Below, piece by piece: positions 17,861 to 29,643 of a stretch of 64,000 nucleotides of DNA. A program made the position numbers and the translations under genes. Under the pieces are notes generated by a model. It worked only from the letters and a program-made list of their open reading frames with translations. It did not search any database and was not told the origin of the DNA. The stretch is from Parvularculaceae bacterium (lineage in GTDB: Bacteria; Pseudomonadota; Alphaproteobacteria; Caulobacterales; Parvularculaceae), in assembly GCA_021776435.1 (NCBI GenBank), contig JAJFFW010000098.1, positions 1 to 64,000 of the forward strand, read 5' to 3'. The first letter of the stretch is position 1. Every line of letters begins with the position of its first letter.

Positions 17861-18412
17861 ATGATCATCAGATCTTTCACCCGCCCCCTCATGATGCTGA
17901 TCGCAGCATTTATGGCGTTTACTAGTGTGGCCGAAGCCGCTTCGAAGGCGAAGATCGACCGGCGCACGGACAAGGCTCTCACCGTATTTAAGGAAGATAT
18001 TGGCGGCGCCGAAGCATTGCTCGCGAAAGCTGCGGGCGCGCTGGTTTTCCCATCCGTCAAAAAGGCCGGTATTGGCGTCGGCGGTGAATATGGCCAGGGT
18101 GCGTTGCGGGTGGGCGGGCAAACCGTCGGCTATTATTCCACGGCGTCCGCCTCGATCGGGTTTCAGCTCGGCGCTCAGGCGCGCACCCAGATTCTGGTGT
18201 TTATGGAACAAAGCGCCCTCGATAAATTCCGCGCCAGCGATGGATGGGAAATCGGCGTTGATGGCTCTGTTGCAGTCGTCACTGTGGGCGCAGGCGGCAC
18301 GGTCGACACTGCTAATATCAATCAGCCGATTGTCGCCTTCGTCTTCAACAATAAGGGGTTGATGTACAACCTTTCGCTTGAAGGCTCGAAAATCAGCCGC
18401 ATCAAGCACTGA
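17861..18412 (+). CDS. YSC84/SYLF-domain lipid-binding protein
   Basis: 183-residue exported protein. After a signal peptide (about residues 1-25, ending VAEA) comes the SYLF domain: KALTVFKEDIGGAEALLAKAAGALVFPSVKKAGIGVGGEYGQGALRVGG and a C-terminal SVAVVTVGAGGTVDTANINQPIVAFVFNNKGLMYNLSLEGSKI. (Both segments are quoted in part only.) SYLF domains bind phosphoinositides in eukaryotes. Bacterial periplasmic members are common and their role is unknown. It has its own upstream region and GGAGAGCACTC before the ATG. Confidence 0.85.
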   Translation: MIIRSFTRPLMMLIAAFMAFTSVAEAASKAKIDRRTDKALTVFKEDIGGAEALLAKAAGALVFPSVKKAGIGVGGEYGQGALRVGGQTVGYYSTASASIGFQLGAQARTQILVFMEQSALDKFRASDGWEIGVDGSVAVVTVGAGGTVDTANINQPIVAFVFNNKGLMYNLSLEGSKISRIKH

Positions 18413-18429
18413 CTGCCATCGGCAATGTT

Positions 18430-20666
<2,237 letters not shown>

Positions 20667-20701
20667 TTGTCTCTCCCATTGCAATCACCGGTCATCCCCG
20701 C

Positions 20702-22432
20702 TTATCCAAAGAGAAAGCGTTCCTTGAGGGAGAGATTACCAGCGCCCGTAAATTTTGCACGCTTGTCTGTTCTAGCAATCTTGAAAGTGGCTTTGGTGAA
20801 GGCGTTATACGTCCGGTCCTCGATCGTATCGACTGCGATATAGCGTGCGGTCGCCTTTTTGGGTGTCACATAAAGGTCAATATATCCGCGATCATCGCCG
20901 GAAAGGTAGCGGACGTCTTTGTTGAACTGGTTTGTAAGCAATGAATAATCAGCGCCTTTGCCTCCCAGAAATGATGCTTCATATTCAGAAGGCGATGTCA
21001 CCGCATGGACACCGAGCTCTACGCCAATCTTGGTTCCGTCCTTAGCCGTTAAATCATTCGCCCACCATGTGTGCGTGTCGCCAGTCAAGACGACTAATCC
21101 GTCTGCATCTGTTTTCTTCACAATGTCGTAAAACCGCTCGCGGGCGGCTGGATAGCCGTCCCACGCATCCAGATTTGACGGCAGTCCCAGCGCCGAAGTT
21201 TCTACGAACGAACGCGCTTGATCCCACAATGCTTCAAGCACAATTAAATCGTCCTCATCGACGTGGGGGCGAAGGTCAGGCGCAATCACCTTCGCCATAA
21301 GGACCTGGTTTGCGATCAACTGCCAAGGTTGCTTTTTTGAGACGGATTCACGCAGGGTGCGTTCGAGGAAGGCGAGTTGCGTCGCGCCCAGCATTTCCCG
21401 TGATTCATGCCAGAGCGTCTCGGACTTAAATCGAGCCAGATCTTCTGAAGTTTTCAGAGTGGGCGCGATCTCGTTGAGATTGAGTTGTTTGGAGCGCGCC
21501 ATTAAGCGCGTCTCAATGGCTGTGATGGTTAGAAGGTCGCCATAGGAATAAGCATTAAACAGGGCCTCGCGTGCTTTACCGGGTTCAGGATCACGAACCG
21601 GCATCCATTCATAATAAGCCTGCAATCCGGCGCGACGGCGCTCATCCCATGATCCTTCGGTCGTTTCATCATGATTGTCAGCGCCGGCTTTCCATGAATT
21701 ATTTGACGTTTCGTGATCGTCCCAGATCATGATGAACGGGTGTGCGGCGTGCACGGCCTGCGAAGATGGATCGGCTTTATATTGCGCGTGCCGGGCTCGA
21801 TAGGCGTCCAGTGTGATGATCTCCTGCATCGGTTGATGATCGCGGCCGATCCTGGCGCCTGTTTCGCCGCCATATCCGTTGGGGCCATGTTCATAAATAT
21901 AATCACCAAGGTGGATGACCGCGTCGAAGTCATCTCCGCGCGCGATCAGGTCATAGACGTTGAAATATCCAAATGCATAATTAGAGCAGGATACCACTGC
22001 GAAGCGCGCATGATCGATTGCATCTGCCGGCAATGTCTTTGTACGCCCAACTGGAGAATAGATTTCGCCAAAACGGAACCGGTAATAATAAGACCCGCCG
22101 GGCGCTAACTTGTTGAGAAGAACTTTCACTGTCCAATCGTTAGCGGCGCGTGTTTCGGTTTCGCCCCTATCGATCATCTCAACGAATTCAGCATCTGCCG
22201 CGACCTCCCAGTTCACCCGAGCAGGACTTGAATTTTCTGGCAGCGAAACACGAGACCAAATCACGACACTGTCGGGTCCAGGGTCTCCGCTGGCGACTCC
22301 ATGAGCGAAAATGCCGCCTACGCTTTCAGCAGGGGAGGAAAAAGATTTAAGGTCTGGGCCGCGTGTGCAGGCTGCCGTTCCCGTCACCAAAACGGCCTGA
22401 AGGGCTATGCGGCGGGTTACTTTTAGTGTCAA
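20702..22432 (-). CDS. Alkaline phosphatase D (PhoD) family protein
   Basis: 576-residue secreted metallophosphatase/phosphodiesterase. A TTG start at 22432 is proposed because GGGAGG lies five bases upstream; the frame open from an ATG at 22453 would encode that ribosome site. The N-terminus VTRRIALQAVLVTGTAAC looks like a Tat signal (RR-x-A-L) and possible lipobox. PhoD N-terminal beta domain (FAHGVASGDPGPDSVVIWSR) is followed by metal-site motifs HLGDYIYEHG, IWDDHETSNN and VVLTGDTHTWWAND. Members use Fe/Ca and release phosphate from phosphodiesters or teichoic acid-like polymers. Confidence 0.9.
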   Translation of the reverse strand: MTLKVTRRIALQAVLVTGTAACTRGPDLKSFSSPAESVGGIFAHGVASGDPGPDSVVIWSRVSLPENSSPARVNWEVAADAEFVEMIDRGETETRAANDWTVKVLLNKLAPGGSYYYRFRFGEIYSPVGRTKTLPADAIDHARFAVVSCSNYAFGYFNVYDLIARGDDFDAVIHLGDYIYEHGPNGYGGETGARIGRDHQPMQEIITLDAYRARHAQYKADPSSQAVHAAHPFIMIWDDHETSNNSWKAGADNHDETTEGSWDERRRAGLQAYYEWMPVRDPEPGKAREALFNAYSYGDLLTITAIETRLMARSKQLNLNEIAPTLKTSEDLARFKSETLWHESREMLGATQLAFLERTLRESVSKKQPWQLIANQVLMAKVIAPDLRPHVDEDDLIVLEALWDQARSFVETSALGLPSNLDAWDGYPAARERFYDIVKKTDADGLVVLTGDTHTWWANDLTAKDGTKIGVELGVHAVTSPSEYEASFLGGKGADYSLLTNQFNKDVRYLSGDDRGYIDLYVTPKKATARYIAVDTIEDRTYNAFTKATFKIARTDKRAKFTGAGNLSLKERFLFG

Positions 22433-22567
22433 AGTCTCCTCCCAAAATACCACCCGGTGCTATAACCGGGGTTACGATCGTAGAAAAACCAACTAAGCTT
22501 GCAACAGCTTATGACAGCTTATGCCGGAGTGCGTGATTTACGCTAGGGACCCAGATCGAGGGCAACA

Positions 22568-24043
22568 ATGAAGACTTACAGTTTGGCGGTGCTAGCCGCC
22601 CTGACGCTTTCTGCTTGCACGGAATGGAGTGCAAACAAAGACACCCCCTCTGACGCAACGACGTCATCGAACGATAATGGTTCAAAAAAGGGCGCCGTTG
22701 TTCGCCCTCCGACTGATCCTTATCCATCGACTTATAAACCCTACTTGTCCCACACCACGTTGTTAACGGGCGCAACAGTCCTGACGGCGACGGGTGAGCG
22801 AATCGATAATGGCGCCGTGCTGTTTATTGCAGGCAAGATATCGGCAGTCGGCGCCGCAGACCAAATGACCGCGCCTGACGGCGCTGTCGTCATTGACGCC
22901 GCAGGCAAATGGATCACCCCAGGGATTATCGACATTCACTCGCATCTGGGCGTTTATCCATCGCCGGGCATGGCCTCAACGTCGGACGGCAATGAAGCGA
23001 CAAGCCCCAATACTTCTCAAGTTTGGGCCGAACATTCTGTGTGGCCGCAGGATGCTGGCTTTACCCGGGCGCTCGCTGGCGGCGTGACTTCGATGCAAAT
23101 TCTGCCTGGCTCTGCCAATCTTTTTGGCGGTCGGTCGGCGATTTTGAAGAACGTGCCCTCGCGAACTGCTCAGGGGATGAAATTCCCCGGCGCTCCCTAC
23201 GGCCTCAAAATGGCCTGCGGTGAGAACCCCAAGCGTGTCTACGGCGAAAAGGGCGGACCATCGACCCGTATGGCGAACTTTTCTCATTATCGCGCGGCCT
23301 GGATCGAAGCCGCCGGGTATAAGAAAAAATGGGAAGATTATTTTGAGAAGATGGAAAAGGGGGGTGAGGACGCTGAGAAGGCTGAGCCTCCAACTCGCGA
23401 CCTGAAACTCGAAACGCTTGCCAGTGTTCTTGCCGGCGACATCAACATCAATATGCATTGTTACCGTGCGGATGAAATGGTTCAGGTCCTCGATATGGCC
23501 AAAGAGTTTGGCTATAAGGTCACAACGTTTCACCACGCGGTCGAAGCTTATAAAGCAGCCGACTATCTTGCTGAAAATGGTGTTTGCGCAGCGGTTTGGG
23601 CGGACTGGTGGGGCTTCAAACTTGAGGCTTATGACGGAATTAGAGAAAATGCTGCGCTCGTGCACGCTCAGCCCAATAGCTGTACGATCATTCATTCGGA
23701 CAGCGCTTCAGGTATCCAGCGACTCAATCAGGACGCGGGGAAGGCCATGGCGGCAGGGGCGAATATAGGGATTGATGTTCCTCCGGAAATTGGCGTGAAG
23801 TGGATTACGGCAAACCCAGCGAAAGCCATGGGGATCCTTGATCAGACTGGTACGCTGGAAGTTGGCAAGATGGCGGATATCACAGTTTGGAATGGCAACC
23901 CGTTCTCGGTTTATGCAAAAGCAGAGCAGGTCTTCATCGATGGTGCGTTAATGTATGACCGGTCTGACCCGGCGCGGTCTCCGCGAATGGATTTTGAGAT
24001 CGGTCAGGAAGACAATGGATTTACCGGAGGGGCCGGCCAATGA
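22568..24043 (+). CDS. Amidohydrolase-family lipoprotein
   Basis: 491-residue exported amidohydrolase. A lipoprotein signal ends LAALTLSAC with Cys17. The metal-dependent hydrolase core shows GIIDIHSHLG (His124, His126), a later TTFHHAVEAYK (His) and TIIHSDSASG. The C-terminus has the family ending NPAKAMGILDQTGTLEVGKMADITVWNGNPF. These proteins hydrolyse amide or imide bonds, and the exported ones are often annotated as imidazolonepropionase- or dipeptidase-like. The substrate is unknown. Its stop overlaps the next gene's ATG by four bases, giving a coupled pair. Confidence 0.88.
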   Translation: MKTYSLAVLAALTLSACTEWSANKDTPSDATTSSNDNGSKKGAVVRPPTDPYPSTYKPYLSHTTLLTGATVLTATGERIDNGAVLFIAGKISAVGAADQMTAPDGAVVIDAAGKWITPGIIDIHSHLGVYPSPGMASTSDGNEATSPNTSQVWAEHSVWPQDAGFTRALAGGVTSMQILPGSANLFGGRSAILKNVPSRTAQGMKFPGAPYGLKMACGENPKRVYGEKGGPSTRMANFSHYRAAWIEAAGYKKKWEDYFEKMEKGGEDAEKAEPPTRDLKLETLASVLAGDININMHCYRADEMVQVLDMAKEFGYKVTTFHHAVEAYKAADYLAENGVCAAVWADWWGFKLEAYDGIRENAALVHAQPNSCTIIHSDSASGIQRLNQDAGKAMAAGANIGIDVPPEIGVKWITANPAKAMGILDQTGTLEVGKMADITVWNGNPFSVYAKAEQVFIDGALMYDRSDPARSPRMDFEIGQEDNGFTGGAGQ

Positions 24044-25338
24044 CCGCGAAATTTTTGATAACTGCTTTCTCGGCTGTTGCTCTGACGCTTGTCACTGCAG
24101 CGCAAGCTCAAACGGTCGCTATTATGAATGGGCGCGTTCACACTGTGGGCGGTTCGGGTGTCATAGAAAATGGCGACGTGATCATGCGCGGCGGCGTTAT
24201 TGTCGAAGTTGGTCAGGATCTTCAGGCGCCGCCAGGTGCGCAAGTGATCGACGCCTCGGGTAAGATTGTTACACCCGGTTTCTTCGCGCCTTTCTCTTCG
24301 ATAGGTCTCCAAGAAATCAGCTCAGACCGGGAGTCTAATGATGCAGGTCCGCGTGACGGGTTCGTTTTAGGCGCGGCGCTTGATGTCGTTGACGCTTATG
24401 ACCCTTCTACGACGCTCTTGAGCATAAACAGAGCCGGTGGAATTACCCGTGCGCTATCGACGCCGCAAAATGGCGAGCACCTGTTTGCTGGCAGAGCGGC
24501 GGTTATTGACCTTTCGGGGGCGCCGCAATCCGTTACGAAGGCGCATGCGGCGCAAGTCGCTGTGCTCGGCTATTCCGGCGCCCGGATGAGCGGCGACACC
24601 CGCATGGGTTCGCTTGCCGTGATCCGTGAATATTTCGATGAGGCGCTTTCTTACACCGCCGATCCACGCGATTATGCGCGGCGGTATCATGACGGCCGGT
24701 TTGCCATTACGGATTTGAAAGCCCTCGGGCCTGTTGTCGCCGGACGACAGCCTTTGATCATTAGCGCCTCACGCGCCTCAGACATCCGCGGTCTTCTCCG
24801 TCTAAAGAACGAGTATCGTTTAAAAGTGATATTGCTGGGTGGGTCAGAGGCATGGCAGGTCGCTAAGGAGCTTGCTGCAGCGAATGTGCCGGTCATTCTT
24901 GATCCACTTTCCAATTTGCCAGGCCAGTTCGAAGACCTGGGCGCCACCCTGAAAAATGCCGCTCTGTTGCATGGGGCTGGTGTGAAAATCGCCTTTTACA
25001 ATCCGCCTGGTTTCGGTGCGCATAATCTTCGGGCCTTGCCGCAGCTTGCGGGCAATGCTGTTGCCGAGGGCCTTCCTTATGATGCCGCGATCGCAGCATT
25101 GACGATCAATCCGGCTGAGATGTTTGGTCTTCAAAACCAACTGGGCTCGCTTCAGGCAGGCAAGATTGCGGATGTTGTCATCTGGGACGGGGACCCGCTT
25201 GAGCTTTCCTCGCAGCCGAGCGCCGTTTTTATCAGCGGCAGAGAAACCTCTCTTGAAAACCGGCAAACCCGGTTGAGGGATCGCTATCGGGATTTATCGC
25301 GGGGTGACTTGCCTCACGCTTATCGCGGTAAAAAATAG
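24040..25338 (+). CDS. Exported amidohydrolase homologue lacking the HxH site
   Basis: 432 residues with a signal peptide (residues 1-23, cleavage near AQAQT). The overall amidohydrolase pattern remains, with an N-terminal composite domain (GRVHTVGGSGVIENGDVIMRGG) and a closing TINPAEMFGLQNQLGSLQAGKIADVVIWDGDPLEL segment, quoted in part. Where its neighbour has IIDIHSHLG this protein reads FFAPFSSIG, so both metal-binding His are lost (Phe85, Ser87). It is probably a non-catalytic partner of the upstream protein, with which it overlaps by four bases. Confidence 0.85.
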   Translation: MTAKFLITAFSAVALTLVTAAQAQTVAIMNGRVHTVGGSGVIENGDVIMRGGVIVEVGQDLQAPPGAQVIDASGKIVTPGFFAPFSSIGLQEISSDRESNDAGPRDGFVLGAALDVVDAYDPSTTLLSINRAGGITRALSTPQNGEHLFAGRAAVIDLSGAPQSVTKAHAAQVAVLGYSGARMSGDTRMGSLAVIREYFDEALSYTADPRDYARRYHDGRFAITDLKALGPVVAGRQPLIISASRASDIRGLLRLKNEYRLKVILLGGSEAWQVAKELAAANVPVILDPLSNLPGQFEDLGATLKNAALLHGAGVKIAFYNPPGFGAHNLRALPQLAGNAVAEGLPYDAAIAALTINPAEMFGLQNQLGSLQAGKIADVVIWDGDPLELSSQPSAVFISGRETSLENRQTRLRDRYRDLSRGDLPHAYRGKK

Positions 25339-25356
25339 CGGTTCGCTCTATTTTTT
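25330..25356 (+). terminator. Rho-independent terminator overlapping the stop codon
   Basis: AAAAAATAGCG and CGCTCTATTTTTT pair around a GTT loop with a two-base bulge, and the T run forms the tail. The stem includes the TAG stop of the second amidohydrolase. Confidence 0.65.
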
Positions 25357-25713
25357 CTATTCCCACCCTAATTTGGCCAAGAGCGCCAAGTTAGGGGAGT
25401 GGGCTATTCGTAATCAGCTAATCATTTTGGTATCCGACTTTCGTTGCCCTCCTGTCTAAGGCATCCCTTTGAGGGGCTGCCTGTCACAAGCGGTGAGTGC
25501 GGCGGTGTGTTTCTACCGCCAATTTAGGCATGCTCAAGGCGGATGAATTGTTAGCTGCAACGTCACTTGAAAATCAACCAGCAGTGGTGCATGTATTGAA
25601 TCGGGTCGACTGACCTGAGGAGCAGTTTTAAGCCAAACACCAAATAATATCCCCAACTTTCCGACGAGTTGGGGAGAAAATATCTCTTTTAAAGCGAGTT
25701 TTTTCTTTTGTAT
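25357..25713. other. Intergenic region with a long imperfect hairpin
   Basis: About 350 bases without a supportable gene. CCCACCCTAATTTGGC (25362-25377) pairs with GCCAAGTTAGGGGAGTGGG (25384-25402), leaving a three-base bulge and a mismatch. No T run follows. The remainder is AT-richer leader sequence ahead of the zur operator. Confidence 0.5.
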
Positions 25714-25735
25714 GATATAACATTGATATAACATT
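25709..25735 (+). promoter_or_regulatory. Zur-type operator, tandem 11-bp repeat
   Basis: GATATAACATT occurs twice in perfect tandem (25714-25724, 25725-25735). TGTATGATATAACA (25709-25722) is a near-palindrome of the TGTTAT..ATAACA kind known for alphaproteobacterial Zur boxes. It lies about 25-50 bases before the zur-like gene, so zinc-dependent autoregulation is likely. Confidence 0.65.
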
Positions 25736-25759
25736 CTGCCATCAGTTCATGAAAACGGG

Positions 25760-26266
25760 ATGAGGCTCAGAATACAGATGGCGAGTAAAGACGGCAAAGA
25801 TGGCCTGGGCGCGGGCGCAATCGGATTAGTCAACGGTTCAACGGTTGGAAGCGACCATGCGCGAACATGCCCGGCGGGTCTCACCAGAAACGAGAAGCAT
25901 GTTTGGGAGGTGCTGGCGGTAAGTAGCGAGGCGCTGAAAGCCTATGAAATCTTGGATAAGTTGAAAGATCAAGGCATCCGCGCTCCTATGACAATCTATC
26001 GGGCTCTTGATGGCCTCGAAGAAAAAGGCATCATTCATAAGCTCGAAGGAATGAATGCATTTGTCTTATGCACGCATGATGGCCCTCACCCGGTGCAGAC
26101 ATTTCTGGTTTGTGAAGACTGCGCGACGGTTAAAGAAGTTGAGCTTGGCGCCCTGGAGTCGGACGTTGTGCCGGCGGTGCGCCGTGCCGGGTTCGACATG
26201 CATATAGCCCGTCTTGAAATCAAAGGACTGTGCTCTCGATGCGTGGTAGCGCACGCAAATCATTGA
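25760..26266 (+). CDS. zur: Fur-family zinc uptake regulator
   Basis: 168-residue metal-sensing repressor. The winged-helix part reads AYEILDKLKDQGIRAPMTIYRALDGLEEKGIIHKLEGMNAF, quoted in part. The dimerisation part has CTHDGPHPVQTFLVCEDCATVKEVE and a final KGLCSRC, giving two CxxC pairs for the structural zinc. The H-D-G-P-H-P pattern is that of the Zur branch. M7 (25778) is an alternative start. A tandem Zur-like operator lies just upstream. Targets would be zinc uptake genes, none of which lie in this window. Confidence 0.88.
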   Translation: MRLRIQMASKDGKDGLGAGAIGLVNGSTVGSDHARTCPAGLTRNEKHVWEVLAVSSEALKAYEILDKLKDQGIRAPMTIYRALDGLEEKGIIHKLEGMNAFVLCTHDGPHPVQTFLVCEDCATVKEVELGALESDVVPAVRRAGFDMHIARLEIKGLCSRCVVAHANH

Positions 26267-26319
26267 CATGGTAAAGACGGCCCTTATTGTTTTTAATACC
26301 GCGCCCGCCTAAAGTGTGG

Positions 26320-26540
26320 TGTACGTATGCGGGAGAGACCGACGTATCTGATCGTTGGCGCCGAAGGAGCAACCGCCCCGGAAACTCTCAGGCAAAAGGA
26401 CCGCGCGTGCTTTTAAAGGCTGGAAAGTGGTGTTTGTGAACTTTCGCAAACGCCCGCCGAAGGAGTAAGCGTCGCGTTCATTTTGCGCGTATACGTGAAA
26501 TCTCTCAGGTTCCCGTGACAGCCGGGGTCGTCGCATCAAA
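26320..26540 (+). ncRNA. Tandem glycine riboswitch
   Basis: Two glycine aptamers precede gcvT. The first (about 26329-26404) has GCGGGAGAGACC, GCGCCGAAGGAGCAA, CTCTCAGGCAAAAGGACCGC, the canonical pattern. The second (about 26418-26523) has GGCTGGAAAGTGG, CGCCGAAGGAGTAAGCG and TCTCTCAGGTTCCCGTGACAG. Binding of glycine to the tandem aptamers normally switches on the glycine cleavage genes, so the operon is expected to respond to excess glycine. Confidence 0.93.
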
Positions 26541-26557
26541 GAGCGGCGTCTCGAAGC

Positions 26558-27721
26558 ATGGGAACCGTGATGAAAACAGACCTTAAATATACACCACTGC
26601 ATCCGCTCCATCTCTCACTCGGCGCCAAGATGGTAGAGTTTGCGGGCTATGACATGCCCGTTCAATATCCACTTGGGGTGATGAAAGAGCATTTGCATAC
26701 GCGTACTAAAGCCGGCTTTTTTGATGTTTCGCATATGGGTCAGGCGTTCTTAACGACAACCGAATGTGCGTTAGGTGATGAGGGCGCCCACGAGAAAATC
26801 GCCGCAGCGATTGAATCGATGGTTCCCGGAGAAATCAGGAAATTGAAGAAAGGCGGCTTGCGTTATTCGGTTTTCTTGAATGAAGAAGGCGGCGTTCTTG
26901 ATGACTTGATGATAACGCGGCCCGGCCGTGAAGATCTTCAAGGCATGTTGTACCTCGTCGTGAACGCCGCGATGAAGGCGCGCGATTTCGCTTTAATTCA
27001 AGAGAAGCTCGCGGGCCGCGCAACCTTAAAAATTGCCGATGACCGCAGCCTTCTCGCTTTACAAGGGCCGGCTGCCTCAGACGCCCTCGAAAAAATGGTT
27101 CCGGGCGTGTCTAGTCAGACCTTCATGACGATGAGGCCTTATGAGTGGGCAGGCGTTCCCCTCATTATCAGCCGGTGTGGTTACACAGGTGAGGACGGTT
27201 TTGAGATTTCTGTCCCCAACAGCCATGCAGAGGAATTCGCGCGTCTGTTGTTGAGTCATAGAGCCGTGGAAGCGATTGGTCTTGGTGCGCGCGATAGTCT
27301 TCGTCTCGAAGCCGGGCTCTGCCTTTACGGTCATGACCTCACCGCGGAGACAAGCCCTGTTGAAGGCAATATCAAATTTGCGATTGGTAAACGCCGCCGA
27401 CAAGAGGGTGGATTTCCTGGCGCCGAGCGCATTCAACGCGAGCTTTCTGAGGGGCCGTCAAGATTGCGGGTGGGTGTTCTGCCTGAAGGCCGCGCGCCAG
27501 CCCGAGAAGGAACAGTGATTCAATCAGTAGACGGCGAGTCTATAGGAGTCATTACTTCCGGTGGTTTTGGGCCCACATCTGGTTGTCCAGTGGCCATGGG
27601 GTATGTGACAGCACCCTTCATGGATACGGGAACAGAAGTTCACTTGATGGTTCGGGGTAAGGCCATGCCTGCGCGCATAGCAGACATGCCCTTCGCGCCA
27701 CATAATTATTTTCGGGGTTAG
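26558..27721 (+). CDS. gcvT: Aminomethyltransferase, glycine cleavage T protein
   Basis: T protein of the glycine cleavage system. It takes the aminomethyl group from lipoyl-H protein and transfers it to tetrahydrofolate, releasing ammonia. Recognised by [24 protein letters not shown] at the start, [25 protein letters not shown] and the folate-site [19 protein letters not shown], each quoted in part. An ATG at 26570, with GGGAA five bases upstream, is a plausible alternative start. It is the first gene behind the tandem glycine riboswitch. The residue count (387) is slightly above the usual 365. Confidence 0.95.
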   Translation: MGTVMKTDLKYTPLHPLHLSLGAKMVEFAGYDMPVQYPLGVMKEHLHTRTKAGFFDVSHMGQAFLTTTECALGDEGAHEKIAAAIESMVPGEIRKLKKGGLRYSVFLNEEGGVLDDLMITRPGREDLQGMLYLVVNAAMKARDFALIQEKLAGRATLKIADDRSLLALQGPAASDALEKMVPGVSSQTFMTMRPYEWAGVPLIISRCGYTGEDGFEISVPNSHAEEFARLLLSHRAVEAIGLGARDSLRLEAGLCLYGHDLTAETSPVEGNIKFAIGKRRRQEGGFPGAERIQRELSEGPSRLRVGVLPEGRAPAREGTVIQSVDGESIGVITSGGFGPTSGCPVAMGYVTAPFMDTGTEVHLMVRGKAMPARIADMPFAPHNYFRG

Positions 27722-27732
27722 GAGAAAGAAGA

Positions 27733-28101
27733 ATGATCAAATACACAAATGAACACGAATGGCTGCGCATCGAAGGTGACATTGTCGTCATCGGCGTTAC
27801 GCCGTATGCTGCCGAACAGCTTGGCGATGTCGTCTTTGTCGAGTTGCCAGATGTGGGCAAGAGCTTTTCGCAAAATGATGATATGGCGGTGGTCGAGTCC
27901 GTGAAAGCGGCGTCGGACGTCTATGCACCAATCTCTGGAGAGATCGTGGAGGTGAACGATGTGATTGTTGAAGAGCCGTCCAAGGTGAACGAGGATCCGG
28001 CGGGTGAAGCGTGGTTTGTAAAGATGAGAGTAAGCGACTCAAGCCAACTTGATGCATTGATGGATGAAGCTGCGTATAAAGAATTTTTGGAGAACGTCTG
28101 A
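27733..28101 (+). CDS. gcvH: Glycine cleavage system H protein
   Basis: 122-residue lipoyl carrier that shuttles the aminomethyl intermediate from P to T protein. The lipoylated Lys58 lies in the conserved [25 protein letters not shown] at the N-terminus is the family signature. It starts 11 bases after gcvT with an AGGAGAAAG ribosome site. Its stop codon shares one base with the ATG of the following small gene (TGATG), which implies coupled translation. Confidence 0.97.
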   Translation: MIKYTNEHEWLRIEGDIVVIGVTPYAAEQLGDVVFVELPDVGKSFSQNDDMAVVESVKAASDVYAPISGEIVEVNDVIVEEPSKVNEDPAGEAWFVKMRVSDSSQLDALMDEAAYKEFLENV

Positions 28102-28274
28102 TGAAATCCTCCAAAAAGGATTATGCCGCCCTACTTCTGCCCGGCGTTGTTGCGGGTGGCATGCTTGTCACCGTGACAGACAATATCGCGATTCAGGTTG
28201 CGGCCTTGTTTGCGATTGGCGTTGCTATTGGGGTTATGCTGACGCAATTGTACTGTCGGCGCCGATGCCAATAA
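28101..28274 (+). CDS. 57-residue membrane protein inside the gcv operon
   Basis: Not a long frame, but well placed. It opens at the ATG that shares a base with the gcvH stop and ends 28 bases before gcvPA. The product is M-K-S-S-K-K-D followed by two hydrophobic stretches, about residues 9-25 and 29-50, and a basic C-end LYCRRRCQ with two Cys. This looks like a hairpin of two membrane helices with both ends in the cytoplasm. I do not recognise a family. Its place between the H and P subunits suggests a role tied to the complex or its membrane location. Confidence 0.6.
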   Translation: MKSSKKDYAALLLPGVVAGGMLVTVTDNIAIQVAALFAIGVAIGVMLTQLYCRRRCQ

Positions 28275-28302
28275 GTATGAATAGACTAGGAACAATAGCA
28301 TT

Positions 28303-29643
28303 ATGAGATACCTGCCTCTTTCACCGGCTGACCGGGGCGTCATGCTTGATGTTGTAGGGATCGCGACAATCGATGATTTGTTCGCTGATATTCCGGTAAG
28401 TGCACTCAATGCAAAATTTAATCTGCCTGAACATCAAGGTGAACTTGAAGTTGAGCGGTCGATGGGGGCAATGGCAGCAAAAAACAGAGCCGCAGGTGCA
28501 GGGCCGTTCTTCGTTGGTTGCGGCGCTTACAAACATCATGTGCCGGCGACAGTTGACCACATTATCCAGCGGTCCGAATTCTTGACGGCCTACACGCCTT
28601 ATCAACCGGAAATTGCGCAGGGTACGCTGCAATATCTGTTCGAGTTTCAGACGCAAGTTGCTGCGCTCACCGGGATGGAAGTCGCCAACGCCTCAATGTA
28701 TGACGGGTCAACAGGCTGCGCTGAAGCCGCGTTAATGGCGCGCCGTATAACGAAACGAAGGAAGCATATTCTGTCTGGTGCGCTGCACCCGCATTACGCA
28801 TCAGTAGTGCGCACGAGCTTGGAACTTCATGAGAACATAGTTGTTCCTGCGCCTATTGATATAAAGGGCACGGAAGATCTTGCTTCAATGATTGATGCGG
28901 AAACCGCCTGCGTTATCGTACAAAATCCTGATGTTTTTGGGAACCTGCGTGATTTGTCATCACTGGCGGACGCCTGCCACGCGAATGGCGCTTTGCTTGT
29001 GGCGGTGGTCACCGAAGCCATTTCACTGGGCGCCGTCAAGAGTCCGGGCGAGATGGGAGCGGATATCGTTGTCGGGGAAGGTCAATCCATCGGTAATGCA
29101 TTAAGCTTTGGCGGACCTTATGTTGGGCTCTTTGCAACCAGGCAAAAATATATACGGCAAATGCCGGGTCGGCTTTGTGGTGAGACCACGGATATCGACG
29201 GCAAACGCGGCTACGTACTGACGCTTTCGACGCGTGAGCAGCACATACGGCGCGATAAAGCGACATCGAATATTTGCACCAATTCAGGCCTCTGCACCCT
29301 CGCCTTTACGATCCATATGACGCTGCTAGGCGAGAATGGGTTGCGTCGTCTTGCGATGCTCAATCATGAAGCGGCATGTAAAACGGCAGATATGCTTGGC
29401 GGCGTTGATGGTGTTGAGGTTGTGAATAATGCCTATTTCAACGAGTTCACCTTGCGCCTGCCGACAAATGCTGTCGAAGTCGTCGATGCGCTCGCCGATA
29501 GAGGGATTCTGGCTGGTGTCCCTGGTGGACGTTTGTGGCCCGATGTTCCGGAGGCGGATAACCTTCTCATTGTCGCTGCGACGGAGTGCGCGACTGAAGA
29601 AGATATTGATCGGTTTTCTGTTGCACTTGGGGAGGTGCTTTAA
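28303..29643 (+). CDS. gcvPA: Glycine dehydrogenase subunit 1 (P protein, alpha half)
   Basis: 446-residue PLP-fold subunit of the two-subunit glycine decarboxylase. It decarboxylates glycine together with GcvPB and loads the aminomethyl group onto GcvH. Seen: [55 protein letters not shown] and [18 protein letters not shown], all typical of subunit 1 (each quoted in part). The PLP lysine lies in the partner subunit. It overlaps gcvPB by one base (TAATG). Confidence 0.95.
   Translation: MRYLPLSPADRGVMLDVVGIATIDDLFADIPVSALNAKFNLPEHQGELEVERSMGAMAAKNRAAGAGPFFVGCGAYKHHVPATVDHIIQRSEFLTAYTPYQPEIAQGTLQYLFEFQTQVAALTGMEVANASMYDGSTGCAEAALMARRITKRRKHILSGALHPHYASVVRTSLELHENIVVPAPIDIKGTEDLASMIDAETACVIVQNPDVFGNLRDLSSLADACHANGALLVAVVTEAISLGAVKSPGEMGADIVVGEGQSIGNALSFGGPYVGLFATRQKYIRQMPGRLCGETTDIDGKRGYVLTLSTREQHIRRDKATSNICTNSGLCTLAFTIHMTLLGENGLRRLAMLNHEAACKTADMLGGVDGVEVVNNAYFNEFTLRLPTNAVEVVDALADRGILAGVPGGRLWPDVPEADNLLIVAATECATEEDIDRFSVALGEVL

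Noticed and set aside
25362-25402. Long imperfect hairpin as a terminator
   Set aside because: No T run follows on either strand, so it was kept only as a structure.
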